Part shown: in pieces, positions 24,177-33,343 of the stretch
Numbering within the stretch: the stretch's first letter is position 1
Layout: each line of letters begins with the position of its first letter
Source of the DNA: an uncultured Flavobacteriaceae bacterium
Lineage (GTDB): Bacteria; Bacteroidota; Bacteroidia; Flavobacteriales; Flavobacteriaceae
Direction: 5' to 3'
NCBI GenBank assembly: GCA_947494825.1
Contig: CANLWN010000006.1
Location: forward strand, 310,001-374,000
DNA: 64,000 bases
Notes under the pieces: model-generated
Seen by the model: the letters and a program-made list of their open reading frames with translations, nothing else
Told to the model about the DNA's origin: nothing
Databases searched by the model: none
Program-made: the position numbers and the translations under genes

Positions 24177-25038
24177 TGGCGCCGTTTAAGCTCCTGTGGG
24201 TCCTGGCGATAGCTTGTTGGTTCTTCCAATCGATCCATTCCTGACCCTTTAGCCTGCGCATGAGGTTGTCGTAATAGCGCATTACCAATACATTGTACAG
24301 CGCCCTTCCCAAATTTTTTGGATTTCGGGCGATAGCCCGCAGACTCATAGAAAAGCCAGGGGTAATGTACTTCATATGGTGCCAATATCCTTCGGGCATG
24401 TAGAGCACCTCTCCATGGCCAAGATAGGCCCTATAGCCCGATACCTGCTTCAAGGCGGGCCATTTGTCAAGGTCTGGATCCGAAAAATCAATGCTCTCGT
24501 GTGTTATGAGGGAGTGCGGTACTCTATAGAGAAACTTGCTCTCCGATTGTGGAAAAAGGATGCACTCCTTTTTCCCTTCAAAATGAAAATGGAAGATATT
24601 GGCCAGGTCTATATCGTAATGCATAAACGTATTGGAGCCTTCCCCACCAAAAAAGAGCATGGGCAGTCCCTTCATGAGCTTTAAGCCAAAATCGGGGAAA
24701 TTGAAGTCCTTGCGAAGCTCGGGTACCTCTTTCAGGACGTTCCACAAAAAAATACGATACTTGGTGGGTTCGGAACGCAGTAGGTCAATGTATTCCGACA
24801 TCTTCATTTGGGCATGTGGCTCATTAAACCCTTCCTCATGGTTTACGGGCCTGTCATCATAGAGCGGTACGGTTTTGTCTCCAGCCACACTTCGCATATA
24901 GTCGAGATTCCATTTGGAATACGCCGGCCAGTCCTCCACAAACCTTTCGATCACGACCGGTCTCTGCGGCTTAAAGAAGTCTTCTATGAACTCCTCCTTG
25001 CTAATGGTGGTTACCCTGGTTATTTCCTGTAGATTCAA
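24169..25038 (-). CDS. cupin-8/JmjC-like Fe(II)/2-oxoglutarate oxygenase
   Basis: A 289-aa cytosolic protein of the cupin_8 group, related to FIH and JmjC hydroxylases. The iron ligands are H140 and D142 (FMHYDID) and a distal histidine at H220 or H221 (GYWHHMKYI), with a basic residue region nearby for 2-oxoglutarate. Related enzymes hydroxylate proteins, including ribosomal proteins in E. coli, or small molecules; the substrate here is unknown. A -7 box lies 24 bases before its start. It overlaps recX by 8 bases at the stop codons. Confidence 0.88.
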   Translation of the reverse strand: MNLQEITRVTTISKEEFIEDFFKPQRPVVIERFVEDWPAYSKWNLDYMRSVAGDKTVPLYDDRPVNHEEGFNEPHAQMKMSEYIDLLRSEPTKYRIFLWNVLKEVPELRKDFNFPDFGLKLMKGLPMLFFGGEGSNTFMHYDIDLANIFHFHFEGKKECILFPQSESKFLYRVPHSLITHESIDFSDPDLDKWPALKQVSGYRAYLGHGEVLYMPEGYWHHMKYITPGFSMSLRAIARNPKNLGRALYNVLVMRYYDNLMRRLKGQEWIDWKNQQAIARTHRSLNGAIS

Positions 25039-25061
25039 GGCGAATTAACTTATTTAAACTT

Positions 25062-25069
25062 CAAATTTA
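25062..25069 (-). promoter_or_regulatory. -7 box for the cupin gene
   Basis: Reads TAAATTTG on the minus strand, a full TAnnTTTG match, 24 bases before the start. No clear -33 box. Confidence 0.35.
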
Positions 25070-25102
25070 AACAACCTCAACAAAAAACATCTTAAAATTT
25101 TC

Positions 25103-26209
25103 TTATTCCAGGGATTGGTCCTGTAGTTTGGTCTTTCCTTTCGCCGATTCGTTACGAGCTATGACATGGCCAGGTCGGGTCCATTTCGGTTTTTCCCCAA
25201 GCGGTTGCAAATTGGAGTCTTCCGCTTCAACGGTTTCGGGTTTGGGTAATTTTACAAAGGGTTTTTGGGGGACTAGGCCCAATAGTTCGAACATTTCCAT
25301 GTCCTCGTTCACGTCCGGATTGGGCGTGGTCAATAGTTTGTCTCCCGCAAAGATAGAATTGGCCCCTGCAAAAAAGCACATGGCCTGCCCTTCCCTGCTC
25401 ATCTCCGTACGTCCGGCAGATAGGCGTACCTGGGTCATGGGCATTGCTATACGGGTAGTGGCCACCATACGGATCATGTCCCAAATGGCAATGGGTTCCA
25501 TATCTTCCATGGGTGTACCCTCTACCGCGACGAGCGCGTTGATCGGAACGGATTCCGGTTGGGGGTCCAGAGTGGAAAGCGCCACCAGCATGCCGGCCCT
25601 GTCCTCCAATTTTTCTCCCATGCCAATAATCCCCCCGCTGCAGACGGTAACGTTGCTCTTTCTAACATTGTCTATGGTTTCCAAGCGATCTTCGAAGGCC
25701 CTAGTGGAGATCACATCCTTGTAATAGTCCTCCGAGGTATCCAGGTTATGGTTGTAGGCATAAAGACCGGCTTCGGCCAAACGCTTGGCCTGATTTTCGG
25801 TCAACATGCCCAAGGTACAGCATACCTCCATATCCAACTTGTTGATGGTACGGACCATCTCCAACACCTGATCAAATTCCGGCCCGTCCTTTACGTTTCT
25901 CCAAGCAGCGCCCATACAGACCCTGGAGCTTCCGGAAGCCTTGGCACGGAGCGCCTGTGCCTTTACATGGGAAACGGTCATGAGATCATTGCCTTCAATA
26001 TCCGTGTGGTATCTTGCCGCCTGCGGGCAGTACCCACAATCTTCCGGACATCCACCCGTCTTAATGGACAATAGTGTGGATACCTGAACGGTATTGGGGT
26101 CATGGTACTTACGGTGCACTGTTGCGGCTTCGTAAAGTAACTGCATTAAGGGCATGTTGTAAATATCCAGGATTTCCTGCCGTGTCCAGTCGTGTCTTGC
26201 TACGCTCAT
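25103..26209 (-). CDS. bioB: biotin synthase
   Basis: Radical-SAM enzyme inserting sulfur into dethiobiotin, the last step of biotin synthesis. The 368-aa protein carries the 4Fe-4S motif C54-x3-C58-x2-C61 (GGCPEDCGYCPQ), the second-cluster region (RVCMGAAWR, CCTLGML, CSGGIIGMGE) and the conserved R in RLSAGR. It has an unusually long polar C-terminal tail after about residue 325. It is transcribed alone, separated from the other bio genes by the YqiJ/flotillin pair and the ketosynthase gene. Confidence 0.97.
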   Translation of the reverse strand: MSVARHDWTRQEILDIYNMPLMQLLYEAATVHRKYHDPNTVQVSTLLSIKTGGCPEDCGYCPQAARYHTDIEGNDLMTVSHVKAQALRAKASGSSRVCMGAAWRNVKDGPEFDQVLEMVRTINKLDMEVCCTLGMLTENQAKRLAEAGLYAYNHNLDTSEDYYKDVISTRAFEDRLETIDNVRKSNVTVCSGGIIGMGEKLEDRAGMLVALSTLDPQPESVPINALVAVEGTPMEDMEPIAIWDMIRMVATTRIAMPMTQVRLSAGRTEMSREGQAMCFFAGANSIFAGDKLLTTPNPDVNEDMEMFELLGLVPQKPFVKLPKPETVEAEDSNLQPLGEKPKWTRPGHVIARNESAKGKTKLQDQSLE

Positions 26210-26292
26210 AAGGAAAATGAATTAAGGGTCAAAAGTAGCTCATTTGAAAATCAATTCCCAATAATTGAATTGGGATAATAACAAGATTGGGC

Positions 26293-26327
26293 AAAAAGAA
26301 TCCGAAGAAAATAATTTCCTCGGATTC
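26293..26327 (-). terminator. terminator of the YqiJ/flotillin operon
   Basis: GAATCCGA (26298-26305) pairs with TCGGATTC (26320-26327); the minus strand runs on into TTTTTG. It lies 27 bases past the flotillin stop. Confidence 0.75.
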
Positions 26328-26353
26328 CTTGTACCTTCTGGATTATCAATCGA

Positions 26354-27805
26354 TCATTCAGACGAATCTTCGGAATCGGATTTTTGGGGTTTGGTTTTTT
26401 TAGTGTCCTCCGTTTGGGATTCAACAGGAGTTTCCAAGTTTTTCCCTTTTAAATATTCCGGCAGTTGCATTCCCGCCATGTTAAACATTTCCTGTAAGGG
26501 AGGCACGGATTTGTACATCCCTGAAATAAAATTGGCCGTAGAATTTTTCCCGTCGCCGGTCTTTGCCCCGGAATCCCAAACGGTTACCTTATCAATTTTG
26601 ATGTTCTTTATAGCCTCTGCCTGCGTCTGCACCAATTCTGGGAGTTTATCAGCTATTAACAACAGGACGGCGTCCTTGGGATCATTGCCGGCTGCCTTTA
26701 CAATTTTATCCAGACCTTCTGCCTGCTTGGTCAATACTTCAAAAATTCCTTTGGCCTCCGCTTCTGCTTTATAAAGAATAGCATCGGCTTCACCCTTGGC
26801 CTTCCTCCGGATCATTTCGGCCTCGGCCTCGGCATCGATTTCTACTTTCCGCTTATCTATCTCTGCAGGTACTACAATATCTGCAATTTGGGAACTCCGC
26901 TCGCGTTCTGCCCGAGCAATTTCGGCATCCTTCTCTGCCGCGTACGATTCTTCCAACGCTTTGGCCGATTGTACTTTTTCGGATGCTATCGCAGTGCGCT
27001 CCGCCTCTGCTTCGCGCTGTCTTCTCAGGGAATCAGAATTGGCTACATCAATCTTGGCAACGTTCTCCCCTTCCACAGCCTTGGCATTCGCGGCAGCTAC
27101 CTGGGTTCGTTGGTCTTGCACCGCATTGGCTTCCCCAATTGAACCGTCCCTATTCTTTTCGGCTACCGACTTACGGGCCGCATTGATGGCATGGGCCGCA
27201 GCTTCCTTACCCAATGCCTCTATATATCCGGACTCGTCTACGATATCCGTAATATTTACGTTGATAAGCTTTAGGCCCACCTTTTTCAGTTCAGATTCCA
27301 CACTTTGTGATATGTTGGTCAAAAACTTATCCCTATCTGAATTGATTTCCTCGATGTCCATGGAAGCTACCACCAAACGAAGTTGACCAAAAATAATCTC
27401 CTTGGCCAAATCTTGCACCTCTTGCATTCCCAGCCCTAACAGACGTTCCGCCGCATTCTGCATAATCCCTGGTTCCGTAGAAATACCAATGGTAAATCTA
27501 GAAGGTACATTTACGCGAATGTTCTGCTTGCTCAATGCATTGACCAGATCCACTTCGATGGAGATAGGCGTAAGGTCCAAGAACTGGTAGTCTTGTATGA
27601 CCGGCCAAACAAAGGCGGCACCACCATGGATACATTTGGCAGAATTTCCGGAACCCACCCTGCCGTAGACCACCAAGATCCGATCGGAAGGACAGCGTTT
27701 ATACCTTCTAATAAATGAGATGATAATGACAAATAAGAACAGTACTGCAAAGGCAATTGCCAGCAATGAGGCGCTTCCGCCAAGTTGTAATGGTATTAGT
27801 AACAT
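26354..27805 (-). CDS. flotillin-family (SPFH) membrane protein
   Basis: A 483-aa protein with an N-terminal membrane segment (about 12-32), an SPFH/band-7 domain to about residue 200, and a long Ala/Glu-rich coiled coil (about 210-390, with EAEAEMIRRKAKGEAD). The flotillin C-terminal domain and a Lys/Thr/Ser-rich tail follow. Flotillins scaffold membrane microdomains and influence fluidity and protein complexes. It starts 4 bases after the stop of a YqiJ/NfeD-like gene, the same pairing as E. coli yqiJ-yqiK. A terminator follows. Confidence 0.92.
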   Translation of the reverse strand: MLLIPLQLGGSASLLAIAFAVLFLFVIIISFIRRYKRCPSDRILVVYGRVGSGNSAKCIHGGAAFVWPVIQDYQFLDLTPISIEVDLVNALSKQNIRVNVPSRFTIGISTEPGIMQNAAERLLGLGMQEVQDLAKEIIFGQLRLVVASMDIEEINSDRDKFLTNISQSVESELKKVGLKLINVNITDIVDESGYIEALGKEAAAHAINAARKSVAEKNRDGSIGEANAVQDQRTQVAAANAKAVEGENVAKIDVANSDSLRRQREAEAERTAIASEKVQSAKALEESYAAEKDAEIARAERERSSQIADIVVPAEIDKRKVEIDAEAEAEMIRRKAKGEADAILYKAEAEAKGIFEVLTKQAEGLDKIVKAAGNDPKDAVLLLIADKLPELVQTQAEAIKNIKIDKVTVWDSGAKTGDGKNSTANFISGMYKSVPPLQEMFNMAGMQLPEYLKGKNLETPVESQTEDTKKTKPQKSDSEDSSE

Positions 27806-27809
27806 TTGG

Positions 27810-28388
27810 TTATTTATTTAAGAGTTCTACAATTAATATTCCGTTATCCGTGACTTCCCTTACACGTACTACATTGCCCATGACAAGGTCATTTTCTTCG
27901 TCGGTCAAGGCGTTCAATTCCCTGAGCGTTCCCTGTACGGTAATGCTGACCTTTCCCATGCTTGATCGATTTGCACCAATGGTAAGATATACTTCCCCTA
28001 TCTGATTCATGGCATTTTGGAGCCTTAGGGTGCCACTGCTCTGCAGTTTCCCCAGATAGTAGAACAAGGCGGCCATGGCTAACATCATGAGAAGTCCACA
28101 AACGGTGGATATGAGGATAATCATAACTTTTGAAAAACCCGCATCGATGCTTGCAATGCCTGACCAGCCAAAAATGCAGAAGAAACCCATTAAATTTTTA
28201 AAGGACAGGAATTGAAACCCTATTCCAGTATCTCCATCAATATCCGCATCCACATCGCCATCCATTCCATCGGCATCCCCGCCAATTAAGGTCAAAATGA
28301 TAAGTATTACAAGAATAATTGAGGCCAGTATGGCCACAACCCAGTAAATTTTTTCAAAAAGTGGTAAAGCAGTAAACCATTGTTCCAT
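27810..28388 (-). CDS. YqiJ/NfeD-like membrane protein
   Basis: A 192-aa protein with hydrophobic helices at about 14-36, 62-82 and 88-112 and a C-terminal OB-like beta domain (GEVYLTIGANRSSMGKVSI and NDLVMGNVVRVREV). Such proteins partner flotillins. The loop after the first helix is strikingly Asp/Gly-rich (residues 38-53, GDADGMDGDVDADIDG), as also seen in relatives. The start at 28388 (MEQWFTALP) is preferred; an ATG at 28397 adds three residues. Operon with the flotillin gene. Confidence 0.85.
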   Translation of the reverse strand: MEQWFTALPLFEKIYWVVAILASIILVILIILTLIGGDADGMDGDVDADIDGDTGIGFQFLSFKNLMGFFCIFGWSGIASIDAGFSKVMIILISTVCGLLMMLAMAALFYYLGKLQSSGTLRLQNAMNQIGEVYLTIGANRSSMGKVSITVQGTLRELNALTDEENDLVMGNVVRVREVTDNGILIVELLNK

Positions 28389-28410
28389 ATATTTCAAGTT
28401 TAGGTTGGTT

Positions 28411-28442
28411 ATAAAAGTAAGGGATTTCTTCGGTAATCCCTT
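28411..28442 (-). terminator. terminator of the ketosynthase gene
   Basis: AAGGGATT (28419-28426) pairs with AATCCCTT (28435-28442); the minus strand continues ACTTTTAT. It lies between the ketosynthase stop and the YqiJ-like start. Confidence 0.65.
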
Positions 28443-28448
28443 CTAAGT

Positions 28449-29609
28449 TTAAATGCTTTTTGAGAGCAGGATAGATACAGCATTTCCTCCAAAGCCAACA
28501 GCATTAACAAGGATCTTTTGGATGTTCTCGGGAACATTTTGATTGTTGACGTAGGGCACGGGTATACAAGTTTGGGACCTTAGCATAAAGATGGCCAATT
28601 CTATGCTCAACAAGCCTGAAGCTCCGAACGTATGTCCTATCTTCCACTTATTCGTAGTCAAAAAAGGTAATTTGTTACAAAATATTTTATCTATGGCCAT
28701 TTTTTCGGAGCTGTCTCCCTTAACCGTCCCCGGGGCATGCATGACAATGATGTCCACTTCATCCGGTGATAGGGTCCCCAAGGCCATTTTCATAGATTGC
28801 TGAAAACAAACGGCATCCGTAGAAATGGAAGTGTTGCTTTCCAAGGGTTCCGTGGCGTAGCCCATTCCATGAATACGGGCCAAGGCATTTTTAGGGCTTC
28901 CCTTTTCCAAGCAGGCCACGGCAGCTCCTTCGCCAAGGACCATGCTGTTTTCCCGCTTTTCCAGATCCAAGGCCCGGCAAGGGTATGCCCCATTCCCTTT
29001 GGCATAAATTTTAAGCGCTTGTATTTGCGCTATGGTGAATGGCGTCAAGGGGGCCTCGCTCCCTCCCACTAAAAATTTATCGGCCATTCCACTTTTAATC
29101 CAAGCTACCCCGTTCAACAACGCATGCAAGGCTGTAGAGCAGGTAATGGAATGCGATATTTCTGGACCCTTGGTCTGCAGGTCATGGGCCACCCAGGACG
29201 AGATGTTTCCCAAGGTTGTGGTTGGCGAAGAAAGGGTTGAAGTCCTTTTTTTACGAATAAATTCTTCGTGATATTTTTCGAAAAGGGCTGTTGCCCCCCT
29301 GGAGGAACCCATATTAATCCCAAAGTTGTCCTTGGAGTTCCACCCAGCTTGAGCGACCGCTTTTCTTGCAGTGAAGAGTGCGTAAAGTACGGTGCGATCC
29401 AACTTGCCGTATTTTGGATTGGATGCCCCCAGCGAATCTATTTCTCGTTGTATTTCCCTGGAAATGGGTGCTACCCAGGCCTTGATTTCCCCAAAATTCC
29501 GTTCTTCCAAACAGTGGGCCCCTTGTTTATAGGCCTCCCAAACAGCCTGGGGCGAGGCACCCAAAGGTGATACCGAGGCTAGGGCGGTTATGGAAATGGT
29601 TTGGTCCAT
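28449..29609 (-). CDS. beta-ketoacyl synthase (KAS I/II type)
   Basis: Thiolase-fold condensing enzyme of the FabB/FabF class (386 aa from the ATG at 29609). The catalytic triad is intact: C157 (SITCSTALHA), H291 (IVMHAPGTVKGD) and H326 (IGHTFGASG). It would extend an acyl-ACP with malonyl-ACP. It has only about 390 residues and no neighbouring fab genes. Instead it lies among biotin genes, so a role in making the pimeloyl chain is possible (inference); a secondary-metabolite or lipid role cannot be excluded. A terminator follows. Alternative start: 29630. Confidence 0.9.
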   Translation of the reverse strand: MDQTISITALASVSPLGASPQAVWEAYKQGAHCLEERNFGEIKAWVAPISREIQREIDSLGASNPKYGKLDRTVLYALFTARKAVAQAGWNSKDNFGINMGSSRGATALFEKYHEEFIRKKRTSTLSSPTTTLGNISSWVAHDLQTKGPEISHSITCSTALHALLNGVAWIKSGMADKFLVGGSEAPLTPFTIAQIQALKIYAKGNGAYPCRALDLEKRENSMVLGEGAAVACLEKGSPKNALARIHGMGYATEPLESNTSISTDAVCFQQSMKMALGTLSPDEVDIIVMHAPGTVKGDSSEKMAIDKIFCNKLPFLTTNKWKIGHTFGASGLLSIELAIFMLRSQTCIPVPYVNNQNVPENIQKILVNAVGFGGNAVSILLSKSI

Positions 29610-29629
29610 GAGATATGGTAATAGTGGCA

Positions 29630-29637
29630 CAAATCTA
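29630..29637 (-). promoter_or_regulatory. -7 box for the ketosynthase gene
   Basis: Reads TAGATTTG on the minus strand, a full TAnnTTTG match, 20 bases before the ATG at 29609. This supports the shorter start. Confidence 0.4.
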
Positions 29638-29755
29638 GGGGTTTTATAAAATTTTCAGAGGGTTTTTTAAGGCATATCACAAAATCCTTGGTCAAATTTG
29701 TAAATTAGACGCATCTGGAAGGTTTGGTATACCGGATGCAAGCAAAGCCGCCTTA

Positions 29756-30514
29756 ATGGATCAAAAAAAACTAACCATTGTTGTTCCCTGTTTTAACGAA
29801 TACTATCGACTACCGGTCGCCGATTTTTCTGCCTTTCTGAACCAACATCCACAGGTGGCACTTTGTTTTGTCAATGATGCCTCTACGGACAAGACCCTAC
29901 AAAGATTGCATACTTTACAAAATGACTTTCCGCATCAGGTCGTGGTGCTGAACAATGAAAAGAACTTGGGAAAGGCAGAATCCGTACGCAAGGGGGTATT
30001 GGAGGGCAACGCCAAAACGCAATCGCCCGTACTCGCCTATTTGGATGCCGACCTGGCCACTTCCCTGGAGGAATGTTACGCGCTCAACTCCTATCTTGTT
30101 GACGGCAAGGAATTTGTTTTTGCCTCCAGAATCCTAAAAATAGGGTCGGTGGTGGAACGAAAATTCTCCCGTTTTCTTTTTGGTCGCGTTATTGCCACCT
30201 TTATTTCCAATATTCTGGACCTGAAGGTCTATGATACCCAGTGTGGCTGCAAGGTATTTAAGGCCTCCCTTTCGCAAATACTGTTCGAGCGCCCGTTTAT
30301 CTCAAAATGGTTGTTCGATGTGGAACTCTTTAGCAGATTGTTGGTAGCCTACGGCAAGCCGGTGGCATTGGCCAAAATGGAGGAGATTCCCGTGCGGCAA
30401 TGGATAGACCAAGGAGATTCCAAGGTAAAGCTCGCCTATTTTTTTCGGTTGTGGTATGATCTGTTCCTGATACGGAGGGAGCATCGCAAGAATAGTGCGC
30501 AGTATCGATTATAG
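29756..30514 (+). CDS. family 2 glycosyltransferase, DPM1/ALG5-like
   Basis: A 252-aa GT-A enzyme without membrane helices at its end. It starts with IVVPCFNEYYRL and carries the metal-binding DAD (AYLDADLATS) and the VYDTQCGCKVFK motif typical of polyprenyl-phosphate sugar synthases. It probably transfers a sugar from an NDP donor to undecaprenyl phosphate. The membrane GT39-like gene 1.3 kb downstream on the same strand could use that lipid-linked sugar (inference). It is embedded among minus-strand biotin genes and overlaps the bioA 3' end by 6 bases. Confidence 0.88.
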   Translation: MDQKKLTIVVPCFNEYYRLPVADFSAFLNQHPQVALCFVNDASTDKTLQRLHTLQNDFPHQVVVLNNEKNLGKAESVRKGVLEGNAKTQSPVLAYLDADLATSLEECYALNSYLVDGKEFVFASRILKIGSVVERKFSRFLFGRVIATFISNILDLKVYDTQCGCKVFKASLSQILFERPFISKWLFDVELFSRLLVAYGKPVALAKMEEIPVRQWIDQGDSKVKLAYFFRLWYDLFLIRREHRKNSAQYRL

Positions 30515-31783
30515 TTTTTCGAGCATCATCTTTATACTGCCATATATCCGTTTCAGTTGTTCTTCGGATATGACGTAGGGCGCCAGAATATAAATGGTAT
30601 TCCCCAGCGGGCGTAGAAAGACCCCCTGATCCATAAAATGCTCAAACAAACGGTCCCTAAGCTGTCCGTAGCGCTCCATTTCCACCTTAAGGTCCACGGC
30701 ATATATAATCCCGGTCTGCCGTGTGGCAGCAACTTTGGGATGGTCTTTGATCTCCGCATCAAACTGTCTATGGGAGGCCATTATGCGTCGGATACTCGAC
30801 TGTATTTCATCGGATTGCAATAGTGTTATTCCGGCCAAAGCGGCGGTACAGGCCAAGGGGTTTGCCGTATAGGTATGTCCATGGAACAAGCCCTTGGAAA
30901 TCTCATCGCTGTAAAAGGCATCATATACCTCCAGCGTACAACTGGTGACCCCCATGGGAACAAGGCCTGCGGTCAACGCCTTGGAAAGGCACATGATATC
31001 GGGTTTGGACGTAATTTGGTCCGATGCAAAATTGGTTCCGGTCTTTCCAAAGCCCGTCATGACCTCATCGGCAATGGTAAGCACCTTATATTTCCCCATG
31101 AGCTCCAAAAGCTGGGCGAGTTCCTCGGCTCCGTGCATCTGCATGGCCGCCGCTCCCTGGACCAGGGGCTCATATACAAAGCCTGCAATGTCCTGTTTTT
31201 GTAAGCGGGTTTCCAGTTGTTCCAGAAGGGCATGGATTGTATGGGGAGTGGGTACCGGAATGCGTTCCACATCTATAAAAAACTCCTCGAAAGGTCCGTT
31301 GTAGACCGATAGACCCGAGACCGACATCGCACCGAAGGTGTCCCCATGGAACCCCCCTTCAAAAGCGAGCAGCACAGGGCGTTTTTTGCCTTGGTTGAAA
31401 TGGTATTGCAAGGCCATTTTAATCCCGATCTCCGTGGCCGTGGACCCATTATCGGAAAAGAACAATTTTTCCTGGTTGGGGGGCAGTATCTTTATAAGTT
31501 CCTCTGACAACCTTACGGCAGGTTCATGGGTGAACCCGCTAAAGACCACCTGATCCAACTCCTGCATTTGCCCATATACCTTCTCCAAAATATAGTCGTT
31601 GCAATGCCCGTACATGCAGGTATACCAGGAAGCGATACCGTCTATATAGCCCTTTCCCCTTTCATCGTAGAGCATGGCTCCTTTGGCCTTGATGATGCCC
31701 AGCATCTCCGGGTGTAGCTTGTGCTGGGTAAGTGGATGCCATAAATGTTTTTTATCCCTTTCCGAAAGATTTTTGGATGCCAT
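30509..31783 (-). CDS. bioA: adenosylmethionine-8-amino-7-oxononanoate aminotransferase
   Basis: PLP-dependent aminotransferase converting KAPA to DAPA with SAM as amino donor, the third step of biotin ring assembly. It is 424 aa with the N-terminal KHLWHPLTQHKL signature, GIASWYTCMYGH, the DEVMTGFGKTG cofactor-binding motif, and the Schiff-base lysine in CLSKALTAG. It is a single-gene unit between two plus-strand glycosyltransferase genes, unlike the compact bio operons of many bacteria. Confidence 0.97.
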   Translation of the reverse strand: MASKNLSERDKKHLWHPLTQHKLHPEMLGIIKAKGAMLYDERGKGYIDGIASWYTCMYGHCNDYILEKVYGQMQELDQVVFSGFTHEPAVRLSEELIKILPPNQEKLFFSDNGSTATEIGIKMALQYHFNQGKKRPVLLAFEGGFHGDTFGAMSVSGLSVYNGPFEEFFIDVERIPVPTPHTIHALLEQLETRLQKQDIAGFVYEPLVQGAAAMQMHGAEELAQLLELMGKYKVLTIADEVMTGFGKTGTNFASDQITSKPDIMCLSKALTAGLVPMGVTSCTLEVYDAFYSDEISKGLFHGHTYTANPLACTAALAGITLLQSDEIQSSIRRIMASHRQFDAEIKDHPKVAATRQTGIIYAVDLKVEMERYGQLRDRLFEHFMDQGVFLRPLGNTIYILAPYVISEEQLKRIYGSIKMMLEKL

Positions 31784-31855
31784 GAATTTATAAAACGAGC
31801 TTTTTATCTATCTTGCAAAGATGGGGATTAATCCCCAATAAACGGAACCCGGGCC

Positions 31856-33343
31856 ATGCTTAAAAAGCTGATCGATTACTTTACCCCTTCCTATACACAT
31901 CTAAAAAACAGGACCGCTTTCCTGCTGTTGTTGTTGACCGCTTTTCTGATCCGGTTTCCCTTTTTTTTTAGGGATTATGTAGACCGGGACGAAAGTACGT
32001 TTATCCTGGTGGCCCAATCCTGGGTAAATGGACATTTGCCCTACACGGAACTCTGGGACATAAAACCGCCCATTACCTTTCTTTTTTTTGCGAGTGTCAT
32101 TTACAGCTTCGGAAAAAGCTTTTTGGCCATCCGTTTCTTTGGCACCCTAATGGTGGTCATTTCCGCCTTCTTTACCTATAAGATCGGAGAGAAAATGGGC
32201 TCCAAAAAATTGGGATTCTGGTCGGCCGTCATATGTGTGTACCTCCAAAGCATGTTCGGAAGCCTGCAAGGGGTCATGTCCGAACATATCTGTATGGCCT
32301 TTTTTATGGCAGCGCTCTACCTTATTATTTCATCAAAAAAGGGATACCGCTACGGTATGGCGGGACTCCTCATGGGGCTGGCGGTCATGACCAAACTGAA
32401 TATGGCCTATGCCATTCTTTTTGTGGGCCTGTTTGTTCTTTTCGACCATTTTAGCAAAAAGGAGTTCCAAAGGGGCATGTTACGTTCCATCGGCTATGGA
32501 ACCGGTATTCTTGTTATTATCGGATTGACGGTGCTGCCCTATTATTTGCAGGGCGATGCCGGTCTTTGGTGGAAATCGGTGGTGAAGGCCCCCTTGGAGT
32601 ATGCCGGGGCCAGACGGTATTCTATCCTTAAAATATCACCCTTGTTTTTGATATTGACCGCTTTTTTTCTTTTCGCATGGAAAAAAAGGTTGTTGAATTT
32701 TAGGGAACGATCGGTGCAAATCCTATTGGTCGTTGTTCTGGGCGTGCTGCTATCCTTCCTGCGGGGGGGTCGCATCAACGGGCATTACCTCATTCAATTG
32801 CACCCGGTCCTTATCCTCTTGGTCGCCTTAGTGGTGAGCAAGCTTACCTACTTTAAGCGATTCGATTACAGGCCCTATGTTCTTTTCCTGTTGCTATTGC
32901 TGCCTGTGGAAACCTATTTGGAATATGCAGCGGTCGTAAAAAACAAAGGTGCCAAGGGCAGTTTTTTTAACGGGGAAGGAATCGATGTGCCCAAATTTAT
33001 TATCGCAAACGGCCTTGAAACCAAGGACATTCTATTTTTGGAATATCACATTGGGTACTGGGTGCTGGGCGTAAATCCACCTACCAAGGCGGCCACCCAC
33101 CCCAGTAATATCTGCAAATCCGAGATGTTTCCCTTTTATGACAACCCCAGGACAACTGGGGTGGAGGAGATCCGGTTCATTATGGAAACCATACGGCCCA
33201 AAACGGTGGTCATCAGAAAGAACAAATCCATTTTTGACAAAAAGCTCCTTGAGGAAAACGAATACATCAATGCATACCTACCCAGGCATTACCGGCTTTT
33301 CGAAACCATTGATCGGGCCCAGATCTATCAGCGATTAGAGTAA
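31856..33343 (+). CDS. ArnT/GT39-like membrane glycosyltransferase
   Basis: A 495-aa GT-C protein with about ten to twelve membrane helices. The catalytic first loop reads YVDRDESTFI, then YTELWDIKPPITF, the acidic and D-x-KPP signature of PMT/ArnT-type enzymes that use polyprenyl-phosphate sugars. A soluble C-terminal part (about 375-495) follows. The acceptor could be a protein, lipid A or another glycan. It forms a plausible functional pair with the DPM1-like gene upstream. It overlaps bioD by 9 bases at the 3' ends. Confidence 0.88.
   Translation: MLKKLIDYFTPSYTHLKNRTAFLLLLLTAFLIRFPFFFRDYVDRDESTFILVAQSWVNGHLPYTELWDIKPPITFLFFASVIYSFGKSFLAIRFFGTLMVVISAFFTYKIGEKMGSKKLGFWSAVICVYLQSMFGSLQGVMSEHICMAFFMAALYLIISSKKGYRYGMAGLLMGLAVMTKLNMAYAILFVGLFVLFDHFSKKEFQRGMLRSIGYGTGILVIIGLTVLPYYLQGDAGLWWKSVVKAPLEYAGARRYSILKISPLFLILTAFFLFAWKKRLLNFRERSVQILLVVVLGVLLSFLRGGRINGHYLIQLHPVLILLVALVVSKLTYFKRFDYRPYVLFLLLLLPVETYLEYAAVVKNKGAKGSFFNGEGIDVPKFIIANGLETKDILFLEYHIGYWVLGVNPPTKAATHPSNICKSEMFPFYDNPRTTGVEEIRFIMETIRPKTVVIRKNKSIFDKKLLEENEYINAYLPRHYRLFETIDRAQIYQRLE

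Noticed and set aside
26265-26774. 169-codon open frame on the plus strand, Ser-rich
   Set aside because: Antisense to the flotillin C-terminus and its terminator.
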